Below are positions 16,880 to 25,644 of a stretch of DNA of 64,000 bases, in pieces. The notes beneath the pieces are model-generated. The model had not been told where the DNA came from. It saw only the letters and a program-made list of their open reading frames with translations, and ran no database searches. The stretch is from Frankiales bacterium (GTDB lineage: Bacteria; Actinomycetota; Actinomycetes; Mycobacteriales; SCTD01): the NCBI GenBank assembly GCA_025966135.1, contig JAOPVP010000038.1, forward strand, positions 1-64,000, given 5' to 3'. Positions within the stretch are counted from its first letter, which is position 1. The number at the start of each line of letters is the position of its first letter. The position numbers and the translations under genes are program-made.

Positions 16880-17173
16880 ATGAGCAACTTCCTGTCGGTC
16901 TCGCCTGTCACGCGCAGTTTCGACTGGACGTTCCGGAGCCGTGCGACGGGGAGGATCACGATCGCGCAGGCACCGAATGTGTCGCTCGTGCTGTTCCTGG
17001 TCCTCCGGTTCGCCCAGGCCTTGGCTGCACCATCCTCCACAGTTCACGACGTCCTGCACTGGGCGGGCGATGCGGCGCTCGCCTGGTGGGCGCTGCATGA
17101 GGTGTTGGTCGGGGTCAACCCGTTCCGCCGCCTTCTCGGTGGGGCCGTTCTGGCCTATCTGCTCGTTGGCTGA
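16880..17173 (+). CDS. Small multi-pass membrane protein, conserved hypothetical
   Basis: 97 residues from ATG 16880. A short polar start with basic TFRSRATGRITIAQAPN leads into three hydrophobic segments (about residues 37-53, 60-75 and 80-97), with HDVLHWAG and VNPFRRLLGG loops between. Proteins of this shape with an ITIAQAPN-like entry are familiar in Actinobacteria but have no assigned function. Divergent from the regulator gene; its stop lies 35 bases from the convergent phospholipase D-like stop. Confidence 0.65.
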   Translation: MSNFLSVSPVTRSFDWTFRSRATGRITIAQAPNVSLVLFLVLRFAQALAAPSSTVHDVLHWAGDAALAWWALHEVLVGVNPFRRLLGGAVLAYLLVG

Positions 17174-17207
17174 CCTGCCCCGGAGTGAACGGCGTGCGTG
17201 TTGCCGG

Positions 17208-18842
17208 TCAGAACTCCCCACTCCGTCTTAGGGCCCTCGGCCGACCGTCAGGGTCGTAGACACGGAGGTAGACCTGCGTCGCCCAGCGGGTCTTGGTGCT
17301 CGACAGTGCGGGGTCAACGAGGGGGCGCAGACGACCGGGCGGCCGCGGGCCGGCTCGGCCGCAGTCGCGCCAGGCTTGCAGCGCTGTGGCCGACCGACGC
17401 AGCGCATCGAAGGCGTCAAGCGGGTCGATCAGCCCGTCGTCGTCCCTGCGATCGAGGTGCTCGCGGATCAGCTGCAGCCGTAGGTCGCGGGCGTAGGTGC
17501 GCGCCCCGTCCCCGAGCCCACCCGGGTCGAGGGGCGACCGCGGGTCGCGGGTGTCGTCGAGCACCGCGGCGCTGAGCTCCGAGTCGTGCGTCCACGACCG
17601 GCGGTTGAAGTTGTCCGAGCCGATAGTGGCCCAGGTGTCGTCGACGACGCAGACCTTGGCGTGCACATAGACGGGTGTGCCGCTCGAGTTCTCGACCCCG
17701 TAGAACGCGACGCGGTCCCCACCCGCCTCCCGCATCCTCGACAGCGCCCTGTCACGACCGACGAGGTTCGGCGGCATCGAGAAGCGCCCGTCCTGGTCTG
17801 GGTGGTGGGGCAGCACCGCGACGACGTGCAGCCCGGGCTGCACCCGTAACGCGTCAGCGAAGGTGCTCGCGACTTCGGTCGACCACAGGTACTGGTCCTC
17901 GACGTAGACCAGGCACCTGGCCCGCCGAAGCGCCTTCGTGTAGCCGTGCGCGACACTCCGTTCGCCGTCCGGCGCAAACGGGTAGCTGCCGAGCCGCTTC
18001 GGGTAGGTCCGGAGCAGCTGTACGGCATGCGTCCCGACCGGTCGCGGGTCCGGAAGCTGCGGCGGCAGCTTCCCTGCGTGCCGGTCCTCGCGACGGGCCC
18101 GCTCGGCGATCCAGTGCAGCGGGTTGCGCGTCAACGGCTGCGGGTCCTCCCAGCGTTCGCGGAAGACGGCCTCGACATCGCCGACGACCGGTCCTCGCAG
18201 GGCCACCATCACGTCGTGCCATGGCGGCTGTGGGCCGTAGACCTTCGCCATCAGCTGCGGCTGCGGGTCACCCCGGTGATCGGCGTCGTCGCGCCGGCCG
18301 TGGCAGAGGTCGATGCCACCGACGAAGGCGACGTCAAGGTCCGGGCGGCCGGGATGCCGCAGCACCACGAACTTCTGGTGGTGTGAACCTCCGGTGCGCA
18401 CCCGCATGTCCAACAGGCACTCGCCCCCGGCCGCCTCGATCACTTCGCCGAGATGCCGGTTCTCGGCAGCGCTGAACGCCAGCTTGTCGAGGTGGGAACG
18501 CCAGAGCAGCCCACGTACGTCGACGCCGCTTCTGGCCGCCTGGCAGAAGGTCCGCGAAACCGCGCTATCGGCGTGACCGGTGAGGCGCTGATCAGGATCC
18601 CCGCGCCAGTCTGTGAACAGCAACACGTCGCCGCGCCGGAGCTGTGTCACACAACGATGCAGCTCCGCGAAGTAGGTCGACCCGTGCACCAGCGGCCTAG
18701 CGACATTGCCCGTCGACCAGGCCACGCCGCCGGGATGCCTGCCGTCCAGGCGAGACGCCGGGTTGCGACGCTCACCAGCACTGAGGAACCAATCCAGAAC
18801 GGCCACGGTGTCCGTGACCTGCCCCGCGGCGCCTGGCACCAA
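17208..18842 (-). CDS. Phospholipase D-like protein with two HKD motifs
   Basis: Up to 544 residues. First motif GGSHHQKFVVLRHPG with AFVGGIDLCHGR near residues 150-180; second motif HAKVCVVDDTWATIGSDNFNRRSW near 390, an intact HxKx4D. Both are needed for the phosphatidyl-enzyme mechanism, so an active PLD or transphosphatidylase is likely. No signal peptide or strong membrane helix, which makes a cytoplasmic or membrane-surface enzyme more likely than a secreted one. Start uncertain: TTG 18842 or GTG 18839 are possible, and a GTG about ten codons further in is also usable. Confidence 0.85.
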   Translation of the reverse strand: MVPGAAGQVTDTVAVLDWFLSAGERRNPASRLDGRHPGGVAWSTGNVARPLVHGSTYFAELHRCVTQLRRGDVLLFTDWRGDPDQRLTGHADSAVSRTFCQAARSGVDVRGLLWRSHLDKLAFSAAENRHLGEVIEAAGGECLLDMRVRTGGSHHQKFVVLRHPGRPDLDVAFVGGIDLCHGRRDDADHRGDPQPQLMAKVYGPQPPWHDVMVALRGPVVGDVEAVFRERWEDPQPLTRNPLHWIAERARREDRHAGKLPPQLPDPRPVGTHAVQLLRTYPKRLGSYPFAPDGERSVAHGYTKALRRARCLVYVEDQYLWSTEVASTFADALRVQPGLHVVAVLPHHPDQDGRFSMPPNLVGRDRALSRMREAGGDRVAFYGVENSSGTPVYVHAKVCVVDDTWATIGSDNFNRRSWTHDSELSAAVLDDTRDPRSPLDPGGLGDGARTYARDLRLQLIREHLDRRDDDGLIDPLDAFDALRRSATALQAWRDCGRAGPRPPGRLRPLVDPALSSTKTRWATQVYLRVYDPDGRPRALRRSGEF

Positions 18843-18935
18843 GCCTGGTCAGCATCGCCTCGCGGGACCAGTGTTCAACACCACAGTCCAGCATGTCGGA
18901 AATCGTCAGGTATCCCTCCACGTTGCGGCCTGACA

Positions 18936-20192
18936 ATGAGTAAGCCACGACACCAGGAGCTCGCGCACGTGACCGCCGCTGAACAGCCCGTAACAAGCGG
19001 GGCGCCCGCCCGCAGTCTCAACGTTCTGACCTTCGTGCTGGCCACAGCCTGCGGGCTCTCCGTCGCGAACCTGTACTACGCGCAGCCACTGCTCGACCTG
19101 ATCGCGCGCTCGTTCCACACCAGCCAGAGCAACGCAGCTGTCGTGGTCACCGCCACCCAGCTCGGCTACGCCCTTGGACTCGTCGTGCTGCTCCCCCTCG
19201 GCGATCTCCTCGACAACCGCAAGCTCACGTCGCGCACCCTGCTCGTCACGGCACTGGCGCTCGCCCTCGCCGCCGTGGCACCGAGCCTGGGGCTGTTCGT
19301 CGTCCTGTCCGTCCTGATCGGCACCGCCTCGGTCGTGGCGCAGATCCTGATTCCCTTTGCCGCCCACCTGGCACCCGACGCCGAGCGGGGACGCCTTGTC
19401 GGGCGGGTCATGAGCGGCCTGCTGTTGGGCATCATGCTCGCCCGCACCGTGTCCAGCCTCCTCGCCGCAGCCTGGGGTTGGCGATCGATCTACGTCGTGT
19501 CGGCCGCGTTGATGCTGCTCCTGTCGTTCGTCCTGAGCCGCATGCTTCCGCCCCGGCGCCCCGACCACACCGCCAGCTACCGGCAGCTGATGAGCTCGCT
19601 CGTGCACCTTGTGCGTTCCGAACCCGCGCTGCGCCGCCGTGCCGCGGGCCAAGCCCTGATGTTCGGGACCTTCTCCGCGTTCTGGACTTCGATCGCGTTC
19701 GAGTTGATCGCCCAACACGGGCTCTCCCAGACAGGCATTGCGATCTTCGCCCTCATCGGTGCCGCAGGCGCTGCCGCTGCCCCTGTCGCTGGACGGCTCG
19801 GCGACGCCGGTCATGGCCGCATCGGCAGCGGGTTGGCCTTCCTCCTGGCCGCGGCCGCGATGCTGCTCGCCGACCTCGCAGCCCGCAACCTGGTCCTGCT
19901 GGCCGTAGCCGGCGTGCTGCTCGATCTCGCCGTCCAGGTTCACATCGTGCTGAGCCAGCAGGAGATCTACCAGCTTCGCCCCGATGCCCGAGCACGCGTC
20001 AACACCGTGTTCATGGGCACCGTGTTCCTCGGCGGCGCGGCCGCATCAGCCGTGTCGGGCCTGTTGTACGACAATGACAAGTGGGCCGGCCCCACCCTTT
20101 TCGGAGCCTGTCTGGCCGTCGCCGGATTCTTCCTCTGGCTCGGCTCGACCCTGCAGGCACGGGTCGGCACCCACGTCCCGGCCGCGGCCTAG
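18936..20192 (+). CDS. MFS transporter, drug/sugar-efflux type
   Basis: 418 residues from ATG 18936, about twelve membrane segments. Seen: GLSVANLYYAQPLLDLIA in helix 1, the loop 2-3 GDLLDNRKL (a variant of the GxxxDRxGR motif), and PDAERGRLVGRVMSG between helices 4 and 5. The ribosome site is weak; a GTG at 18969 is an alternative start. It is divergent from the PLD-like gene and abuts the next gene with no gap, so the two transporters are very probably co-transcribed. Substrate unknown. Confidence 0.88.
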   Translation: MSKPRHQELAHVTAAEQPVTSGAPARSLNVLTFVLATACGLSVANLYYAQPLLDLIARSFHTSQSNAAVVVTATQLGYALGLVVLLPLGDLLDNRKLTSRTLLVTALALALAAVAPSLGLFVVLSVLIGTASVVAQILIPFAAHLAPDAERGRLVGRVMSGLLLGIMLARTVSSLLAAAWGWRSIYVVSAALMLLLSFVLSRMLPPRRPDHTASYRQLMSSLVHLVRSEPALRRRAAGQALMFGTFSAFWTSIAFELIAQHGLSQTGIAIFALIGAAGAAAAPVAGRLGDAGHGRIGSGLAFLLAAAAMLLADLAARNLVLLAVAGVLLDLAVQVHIVLSQQEIYQLRPDARARVNTVFMGTVFLGGAAASAVSGLLYDNDKWAGPTLFGACLAVAGFFLWLGSTLQARVGTHVPAAA

Positions 20193-20939
20193 ATGGGACC
20201 TGGACAAGCCGCCCTGCTCGCGGGGGCGGGGCTCATCGCCGGGACGGTGAACACCATCGCGGGAGCGGGGTCTCTGCTCACATTTCCGGCACTGCTCGGC
20301 GCGGGCCTCGCACCGCTGGCTGCCAACGTCACCAACTGCCTCGGTGTCATCCCCGGCAGCGTCAGCGGCGCGTACGGGCTCCGTGCCGAGCTTCGCGGCC
20401 AACGCCAAGCGCTGGTGCGATGGTCCGTCTGGGTGGGCGCGGGCTCGCTCGCCGGGGCGGTGCTCCTTCTGACGCTGCCAGGCGGGGCTTTCAACCGCAT
20501 CGTTCCGGTGCTCGTCGGGCTGGCGGGCCTGCTGGTGCTCGCGCAGCCCCTCATCGTGCGACGTATCCGCGATCGAGCGGCAACCTCTGCGGCGACGAGT
20601 CCGGTGGTGGGTGCCATCGGTGTCTACTCCGGGTACTTCGGCGCAGCACAGGGTGTCTTGCTCGTCGGCGCACTGGGTGTGCTTGCACCTCAGCCACTCC
20701 GCAAGGTCAACGCCATCAAGAACATCTTGGCTGTGATCGGAAACGGCGTGGCGGGCCTGGTCTACGCGCTGCTGGCGCCGGTGAACTGGACCGCAGTCCT
20801 GCTTCTCGCCGTAGGCAGCGCCTGCGGCGGGCCGATTGGCGCGGCGCTCGCCAAGCGGGTGCCTGCGGGCCCCCTGCGCGTGGGGATCGCTGCTGCCGCG
20901 CTCATCGTCGCCGTACGACTTGGTCTGTCTGCCTACTGA
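20193..20939 (+). CDS. TauE/SafE-family sulfite/organosulfur exporter-like permease
   Basis: 248 residues, with the start ATG directly after the MFS stop. About eight helices in two repeats; the family signatures GLIAGTVNTIAGAGSLLTFPALL (first repeat) and GVYSGYFGAAQGVLLVGAL (second repeat) are clear. The family exports sulfite, sulfoacetate or related anions, often next to catabolic genes, but no sulfonate enzyme is nearby here. Confidence 0.9.
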   Translation: MGPGQAALLAGAGLIAGTVNTIAGAGSLLTFPALLGAGLAPLAANVTNCLGVIPGSVSGAYGLRAELRGQRQALVRWSVWVGAGSLAGAVLLLTLPGGAFNRIVPVLVGLAGLLVLAQPLIVRRIRDRAATSAATSPVVGAIGVYSGYFGAAQGVLLVGALGVLAPQPLRKVNAIKNILAVIGNGVAGLVYALLAPVNWTAVLLLAVGSACGGPIGAALAKRVPAGPLRVGIAAAALIVAVRLGLSAY

Positions 20940-21039
20940 CGACCCACGTGGGACAGTCCGGAGCAGGAGCTGATGTTCTCTGGTGGAGCCTCGTCCCCGG
21001 CGCTACCCGCGAGCCAGTTCGAGCAGCACGAGTTCGAGC

Positions 21040-21307
21040 TCAGCAGAGGTCCGGGAGGTCCCGCACCGGGATCAGTCCGCTGATACCTGAGCCCATCCCG
21101 ACGGGTACGTGGACGGTGCCAAGCCCACCGACTTCGTCGAACAGCTCCCGGGCGTAGGTCGCCACACCCAGGACAAGATCGGGGATGAGAGGGCGGGACG
21201 GCCTCGAGGTCGCGTTCGAGGGCCAGTTCCACCGAGCACTCCCGCGCTGCCTCGAAGTCGTGACCGCGTTCGATCAGCTCCGCCCCGATGCCGCGCAACT
21301 CAGCGGC
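21040..21307 (-). pseudogene. Remnant of a PLP-dependent threonine dehydratase-like gene, truncated and frameshifted
   Basis: Reading the minus strand gives ELRGIGAELIERGHDFEAAR then VPPSHP in one frame (21301 to about 21182), and, one base later, DLVLGVATYARELFDEV, then VHVPVGMGSGISGLIPVRDL in another frame until TGA 21042-21040. Together these match consecutive parts of a threonine ammonia-lyase/serine racemase fold, including the Gly-rich PLP-phosphate loop VGMGSGISG. One extra C in the CCCC run (21181-21184, + strand GGGG) explains the shift. The front third and the back of the gene are absent, so it is a decayed fragment and not just a sequencing slip. The rest of 20940-21299 shows no gene. 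Confidence 0.75.
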
Positions 21308-22592
21308 AGGTGGTGGGCGTCTGCGTCGTACGTCGCTTGGCGGCGAGAAGGCGACGGACCGCATCTCCCACGCGCTGACGGACGGCGGTCGACGAGTGAA
21401 CGGCGGCGAGGACGGTCTGGTAGGCGCTGGGCAGATCCGGGCTCATGAGCAGCATGTCGTCACCAGCAGCCAGGGCGCGAAGTGCCACCTGCCCGGGGCT
21501 CCCAGCGGCACGCATGGGCAGCATCCACAAGGAGTCGGTGACGACAAGACCGTGGAAGCCGCCCTGGTCGCGCAAAAGGGAGTTCACGAGAACGGGTGAC
21601 AGCGACGCCGGCACTCCGCTCGGGTCGATCGCCGGAAAGGCGAGGTGGCCGACCATCACAGCTCCGACCTGAGGCAGCGCGGCAGCAAACGCCGCCCGAT
21701 CGGACGCACTCCACGCCTGCCGGGTCTCCCGGATGACGGCGAGCGCAAGGTGGCTGTCCGTGGAGGTCGAGCCGTGCCCGGGCCAGTGTTTGACGGTGGC
21801 GAGCACACCTGCCGACTGCAGCCCCTGCACGGCCGCCAGCACGTCCTGGGCGTCGGCGACGGCGTCGGGTCCGAAACTGCGGTCGCCGATGATGCCGGAG
21901 CTGCTGGTGGTGACGTCGGCGACCGGGGCGAGGTCCTGGTTGACGCCAACGGCCCTCAGCTGCGCGCCCAGTTGGGCGTAGGAGCAACGCATCGCCGCTG
22001 GGGTCATCCCGGCCGACTGCCGTTCGGCAGCGCGGCTGGGCAGAAAGTGCAGCCGCTGGACTCGTCCGCCTTCCTGGTCGGTCGAGATCAGCAGCGGCAC
22101 ACCACTGTCACCCAGAGCGGTGTGCTGCAGGCCTTTCGTCAGCCGGAGCAGCTGCGCGGCGCTGTCCACGTTGCCCGTGGAGAGGCTGGCGCGAGCGGGG
22201 TCGAGGTTGTTGTGGTCGAGCAGGATGACGCCACCGAGGTGCCAGGCACGCACGACCTCGGCCGGGGTCTGGACGCCGTACAGGGCCTTGTTGGCGCGTC
22301 GTTGTGCGGCCGTCGCGGTGTAGGCATCGCTCCCGTAGACGTAGGTGGTGAACAGCTGCCCGACCATCAGCTCATCGCTCAGCCCGGCAGGGTTGCGAGC
22401 CGAAGTGACTGGTGACGGTGTGGCGGTCGGCCGGAGGACGGCTTCCTGTGGAGGACGCGTCGGGGACGGTGCCGAGCAGGCCGCCACCGACAGCACCAGC
22501 GCCACGACGTACCGGAGGGATGGCGCGGAGCGGAGCACGCTGCGAGTAACACGCGCCGGCACGCCGTCGTCAAGCCTTCTCGCCTTGCCCAT
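21300..22592 (-). CDS. Glycoside hydrolase family 3 lipoprotein (beta-N-acetylhexosaminidase-like)
   Basis: 430 residues from ATG 22592, overlapping the epimerase stop. N-terminal hydrophobic stretch with lipobox LSVAAC, so a secreted lipoprotein. GH3 features: HLGGVILLDHNN, ISTDQEGGRVQRL, the catalytic-loop KHWPGHGSTSTDSH and the nucleophile region LVVTDSLWM. The single GH3 N-domain and KHWPGHG motif are as in NagZ-type enzymes, which release GlcNAc from cell-wall or chitin fragments. The last few residues (after AAKRR) read into the dehydratase remnant, so the natural C terminus may have been altered. Confidence 0.88.
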   Translation of the reverse strand: MGKARRLDDGVPARVTRSVLRSAPSLRYVVALVLSVAACSAPSPTRPPQEAVLRPTATPSPVTSARNPAGLSDELMVGQLFTTYVYGSDAYTATAAQRRANKALYGVQTPAEVVRAWHLGGVILLDHNNLDPARASLSTGNVDSAAQLLRLTKGLQHTALGDSGVPLLISTDQEGGRVQRLHFLPSRAAERQSAGMTPAAMRCSYAQLGAQLRAVGVNQDLAPVADVTTSSSGIIGDRSFGPDAVADAQDVLAAVQGLQSAGVLATVKHWPGHGSTSTDSHLALAVIRETRQAWSASDRAAFAAALPQVGAVMVGHLAFPAIDPSGVPASLSPVLVNSLLRDQGGFHGLVVTDSLWMLPMRAAGSPGQVALRALAAGDDMLLMSPDLPSAYQTVLAAVHSSTAVRQRVGDAVRRLLAAKRRTTQTPTTCR

Positions 22593-23500
22593 CAGCCGAG
22601 CCGGACCCCCCATTGGAGCGTCAGGCTCTGCTGCGGATCGAGCACCATGAGGTCCTGCCCGGTCTGCAGCGCGTTGGGTGGTGCCGTCATCGGTTCGACG
22701 GCAAGACCGCGGCGGCGACGTTCGGGGGTCAGCGTGTCCCCGGTGAAGATCTCCAGGTACGGGTAGCCGACCCCAGCCCACAGCTCGACGGTGCTGCCGT
22801 CAGCCCGTTGCAGGCGTACGACAGCGTGCCCTTTGCTGTCGCGGTGCAGATCGCCGTACGCCTCATCCAGCTGCAGTCCGCCGATGAGGCGCGCCTCACG
22901 GAAGTCATGCTCGGTGCCTTCGACCTGGCGACGGCTGACGGGGATCCCGCGCTCGTCGGTGGGCAGGAAGGTGTCGGCGGGGACCTGCAGCGTGCAGGTG
23001 TCGAGCAGCCCGGCACCGGCGGACAGGTAGGGGTGGGCGCCGGCCGCGGCTGGGCAGGGCTCAGATCCCACATTGGTCAGCGTTGTCCGCACGCTCAGCC
23101 CGTCGCCGGAGAGGGTGTACTCCAGGTCGCAGCGCAACAGGAACGGCCAGCCGGGCTGGGTGGGCAGCCGGTGGCGGAGGTGGACGCCGCTGGCGGTGAG
23201 CTCGAGCAGCTCCCAGTTCGCCCAGCGCGTGAGGCCGTGGATGGCGTTGTGCCGGTCAGGCTCAGTCAGCGGCAGCTGGTGGTTGGTTCCCTGCCAGCTG
23301 TAACGGCCGTCCGCGACGCGGTTCGGCCAGGGCAGCAGGGCCTGGCCGCGGGCCCCGTCGCACATGGCCGTGACCTCGAAACCGTCGAGCACGTCGACCT
23401 CACCGACACGGTAGCTACGCAGTCCGCCCCCGACCTCGGTCACGATGGCCTCGTGAGCGTGGTGCGTGAGGACGAACTGCCGCCCTGATGGGTGCTCCAC
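22592..23500 (-). CDS. Aldose 1-epimerase family protein
   Basis: 302 residues, mutarotase fold. Key residues seen: His in NAIHGLTRWANWEL (about residue 88), His in GAHPYLSAGAG (about 155) and the catalytic Glu in LAVEPMTAPPNA (near 273), plus the galactose-binding-loop GRYSWQGTNHQL. Interconverts sugar anomers in the cytoplasm. It shares its stop with the start of the GH3 gene, so the two form a small sugar-processing unit, 81 bases after the formate dehydrogenase genes. Confidence 0.9.
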   Translation of the reverse strand: MEHPSGRQFVLTHHAHEAIVTEVGGGLRSYRVGEVDVLDGFEVTAMCDGARGQALLPWPNRVADGRYSWQGTNHQLPLTEPDRHNAIHGLTRWANWELLELTASGVHLRHRLPTQPGWPFLLRCDLEYTLSGDGLSVRTTLTNVGSEPCPAAAGAHPYLSAGAGLLDTCTLQVPADTFLPTDERGIPVSRRQVEGTEHDFREARLIGGLQLDEAYGDLHRDSKGHAVVRLQRADGSTVELWAGVGYPYLEIFTGDTLTPERRRRGLAVEPMTAPPNALQTGQDLMVLDPQQSLTLQWGVRLG

Positions 23501-23581
23501 GCCTGTTCCCTTCGGACGGGGGCCGCGCTGCCGACTCCCTGGCGTACCCGTGGTCGTGCCGCACCTTCTCAGAGTGCCGCA

Positions 23582-24613
23582 CTACCCGGCGGCGGAGCCG
23601 GAACCGGCGTCCCGTTGTGCCATCCGGGCCCGCTGCGGTTCGATGACATAGCGAGGGTCCTTGGTGGAGGCCACTCCGGCCTCGAACACCCCGAACCGCT
23701 GCAGCGCGCCGCCAGCCAGCAACGCTGCCCCTGAGGCGACCGCCACTGTCCTGCTGCGGCCCGCGCCCAGGAGGGTGCCGGCCAGTCCACCGGCCGTGAG
23801 CAGCTCAGAGGCGTGGCGCAGTTGGTGTGCCTTACCCGTCCGGTACGCCTGCGCGACCAGGTCGAGTCGCTCCTCGAGCACCCGGGAGGCCACCAGCTCC
23901 TGGATGGCGCCGTAGACGGCGAGACCCCTGGCCGGACCGGCCTCGCCCCGGGGCGCCAGCACCATGGCGAGGCCACCGGCAGTGGCGGCGGCGGAGCCGG
24001 TGAACAGGAACGGCAGCTCGCGACGCGCCTCGTGCCAGGCTGGCGCGGCGGTCTGCGACAGCAGCACGGCCGGGTAGGAGGCGACGGCAGGAGCGAGAGC
24101 GGCAGCGGCCAGCCCGGCCGGTCGCGCAGCTCGACGAACCAGGCGCCCTGGCAACGTGGTCCGCCACCGCGTCGGCACGAGCTCGCGCATCGCCGCGATG
24201 CCGACGCCTGGGGCGTACGCGGTCAGCACCCAGGTGCCCACACTCATCGGCGAGGTCGGCTTGGCTACCCGCAGCATGTGGTGGAACCGCTCCGGACGCC
24301 CGAGGTCCGAGACCAGGAAGTAGGTGCTGGCAAGCAAGCTGGCCAGCGCGGACAACCAGCCCGCCCGGCGCAGCGCCGGCCGCCCGGTGAGCTCCGCACC
24401 GGCGCCGAGCACGGCGGAGCCGGCGGACAGACCGCCGGTGAACAGGTACGCCGCGATCTTCCACTCCCACACCGGCGGCTTGAGGACCGGACGTCCGTAG
24501 TAGGAACGAAACTCCGCCGGCGGGACCATCAGCTCCTCGCCGCGGCCCCGCCGGCTCCTTGCGAACGTGCGGGTGCCTGTCTCGAGTGCGCGGCCGTCAC
24601 CGCCCTGCGTCAT
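23582..24613 (-). CDS. NrfD/PsrC-type membrane subunit of formate dehydrogenase
   Basis: 343 residues from ATG 24613 (ATGA overlap with the iron-sulfur subunit stop). A polar N terminus with SYYGRPVLKPPVWEWKIAAYLFTGGLSAGS, a typical NrfD entry, then about eight helices and FLVSDLGRPERFHHMLRVAKPTSPMSVGTW, the conserved quinone-site-like loop. It replaces the heme-containing gamma subunit of FdnGHI-type enzymes and would pass electrons from the iron-sulfur subunit to menaquinone. Confidence 0.9.
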   Translation of the reverse strand: MTQGGDGRALETGTRTFARSRRGRGEELMVPPAEFRSYYGRPVLKPPVWEWKIAAYLFTGGLSAGSAVLGAGAELTGRPALRRAGWLSALASLLASTYFLVSDLGRPERFHHMLRVAKPTSPMSVGTWVLTAYAPGVGIAAMRELVPTRWRTTLPGRLVRRAARPAGLAAAALAPAVASYPAVLLSQTAAPAWHEARRELPFLFTGSAAATAGGLAMVLAPRGEAGPARGLAVYGAIQELVASRVLEERLDLVAQAYRTGKAHQLRHASELLTAGGLAGTLLGAGRSRTVAVASGAALLAGGALQRFGVFEAGVASTKDPRYVIEPQRARMAQRDAGSGSAAG

Positions 24614-25644
24614 CGTCGGCCGGCCGCGACGAAGACTGCCACCGCCGCAGTGACGAACGCGGCGCACGCAGCGCCGGCGTGCCGCCACATGTCCACCAGG
24701 TCTCGGCTTGCGACGATCGGGTCGGGCGGCAGGCCGTACACCTCGGGCTCATCGAGGAGCAGGAAGAAGGCGGCCGAGCCGCCGATGCCGTCGTCGGGGT
24801 CCTCGCCGTAGAGCCGGGCCTCGGGAACGCCCCGCTCGTGAAGTTGCTCGACCCGCGCCGCCGCCCGCTCCCGCAACTCGTCCAGAGGGCCGAACTGGAT
24901 CGATTCGGTAGGGCAGGCCTTCGCACACGCCGGCTCGAGCCCGTCCTGGAGCCGGTCGTAGCAGAGCGTGCACTTGTTCGCGCGGCCGTCCTGCGGCCGG
25001 CGATCGATGACGCCGAACGGGCAGCCGGAGACGCAGTAGCCGCAGCCGTTGCAGATGTCCTGCTGCACCACGACGGTCCCGAACTCGGTCCGGAACAGCG
25101 CCCCGGTGGGGCACACGTCGAGGCATGCCGCGTGGGTGCAGTGCTTGCAGACATCGCTCATCATCAGCCAGCTAAAGTCGGTGCGGCTCTCGGCACCGGT
25201 GGCGGCCCCAGGCAGCGACAGGGAGGGCATCCCGAGGTCAACCGTCGTGGTCCCGAGCTCACCGCCACCACGCTCGGTGTCGCGCAGACCGGCAGCCACG
25301 GTGGCCTCCATGTGCGCGACGCCCGAGGCGCCTGTCGGCATCCCCTCCACGCCGGAGACCTGCCCCCCAAGGGGCGCCTCCCGCTCGATGAAGGCCACGT
25401 GCCGCCAGGTGTTGGCTCCGAGCATCCCGCTGTTGTCCAGCGACATCCCGAGCAGGTTCATCCCGTCGTCCGGGACCAGGTTCCACTCCTTGCACGCCAC
25501 CTCGCAGGCCTTGCACCCGATGCACACCGAGGTGTCGGTGAAGAAGCCGACCCGCGGCGGGTGCTCGACGTGACCTGCGTCGGCCGCAGGGTCATCGAGC
25601 CGGCCGTACAGCCGGTGCCGCCCCGGCTCGTGGTCGGTGCTCAT
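24610..25644 (-). CDS. Formate dehydrogenase iron-sulfur (beta) subunit
   Basis: 344 residues from ATG 25644 (ATGA overlap with the alpha stop). Four [4Fe-4S] binding groups are visible: CIGCKACEVACKEW, CKHCTHAACLDVCP, CNGCGYCVSGCP and CTLCYDRLQDGLEPACAKACP. A large insertion between the first and second groups (about residues 60-150) is longer than in E. coli FdnH. A single C-terminal helix (AACAAFVTAAVAVFVAAG) anchors it. No signal peptide, so the complex faces the cytoplasm. Confidence 0.93.
   Translation of the reverse strand: MSTDHEPGRHRLYGRLDDPAADAGHVEHPPRVGFFTDTSVCIGCKACEVACKEWNLVPDDGMNLLGMSLDNSGMLGANTWRHVAFIEREAPLGGQVSGVEGMPTGASGVAHMEATVAAGLRDTERGGGELGTTTVDLGMPSLSLPGAATGAESRTDFSWLMMSDVCKHCTHAACLDVCPTGALFRTEFGTVVVQQDICNGCGYCVSGCPFGVIDRRPQDGRANKCTLCYDRLQDGLEPACAKACPTESIQFGPLDELRERAAARVEQLHERGVPEARLYGEDPDDGIGGSAAFFLLLDEPEVYGLPPDPIVASRDLVDMWRHAGAACAAFVTAAVAVFVAAGRR

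Noticed and set aside
20933..21364. 143-codon minus-strand frame as an intact hypothetical gene
   Set aside because: Only its middle matches a protein (PLP dehydratase), the match continues in another frame, and both ends are missing; called a pseudogene instead.
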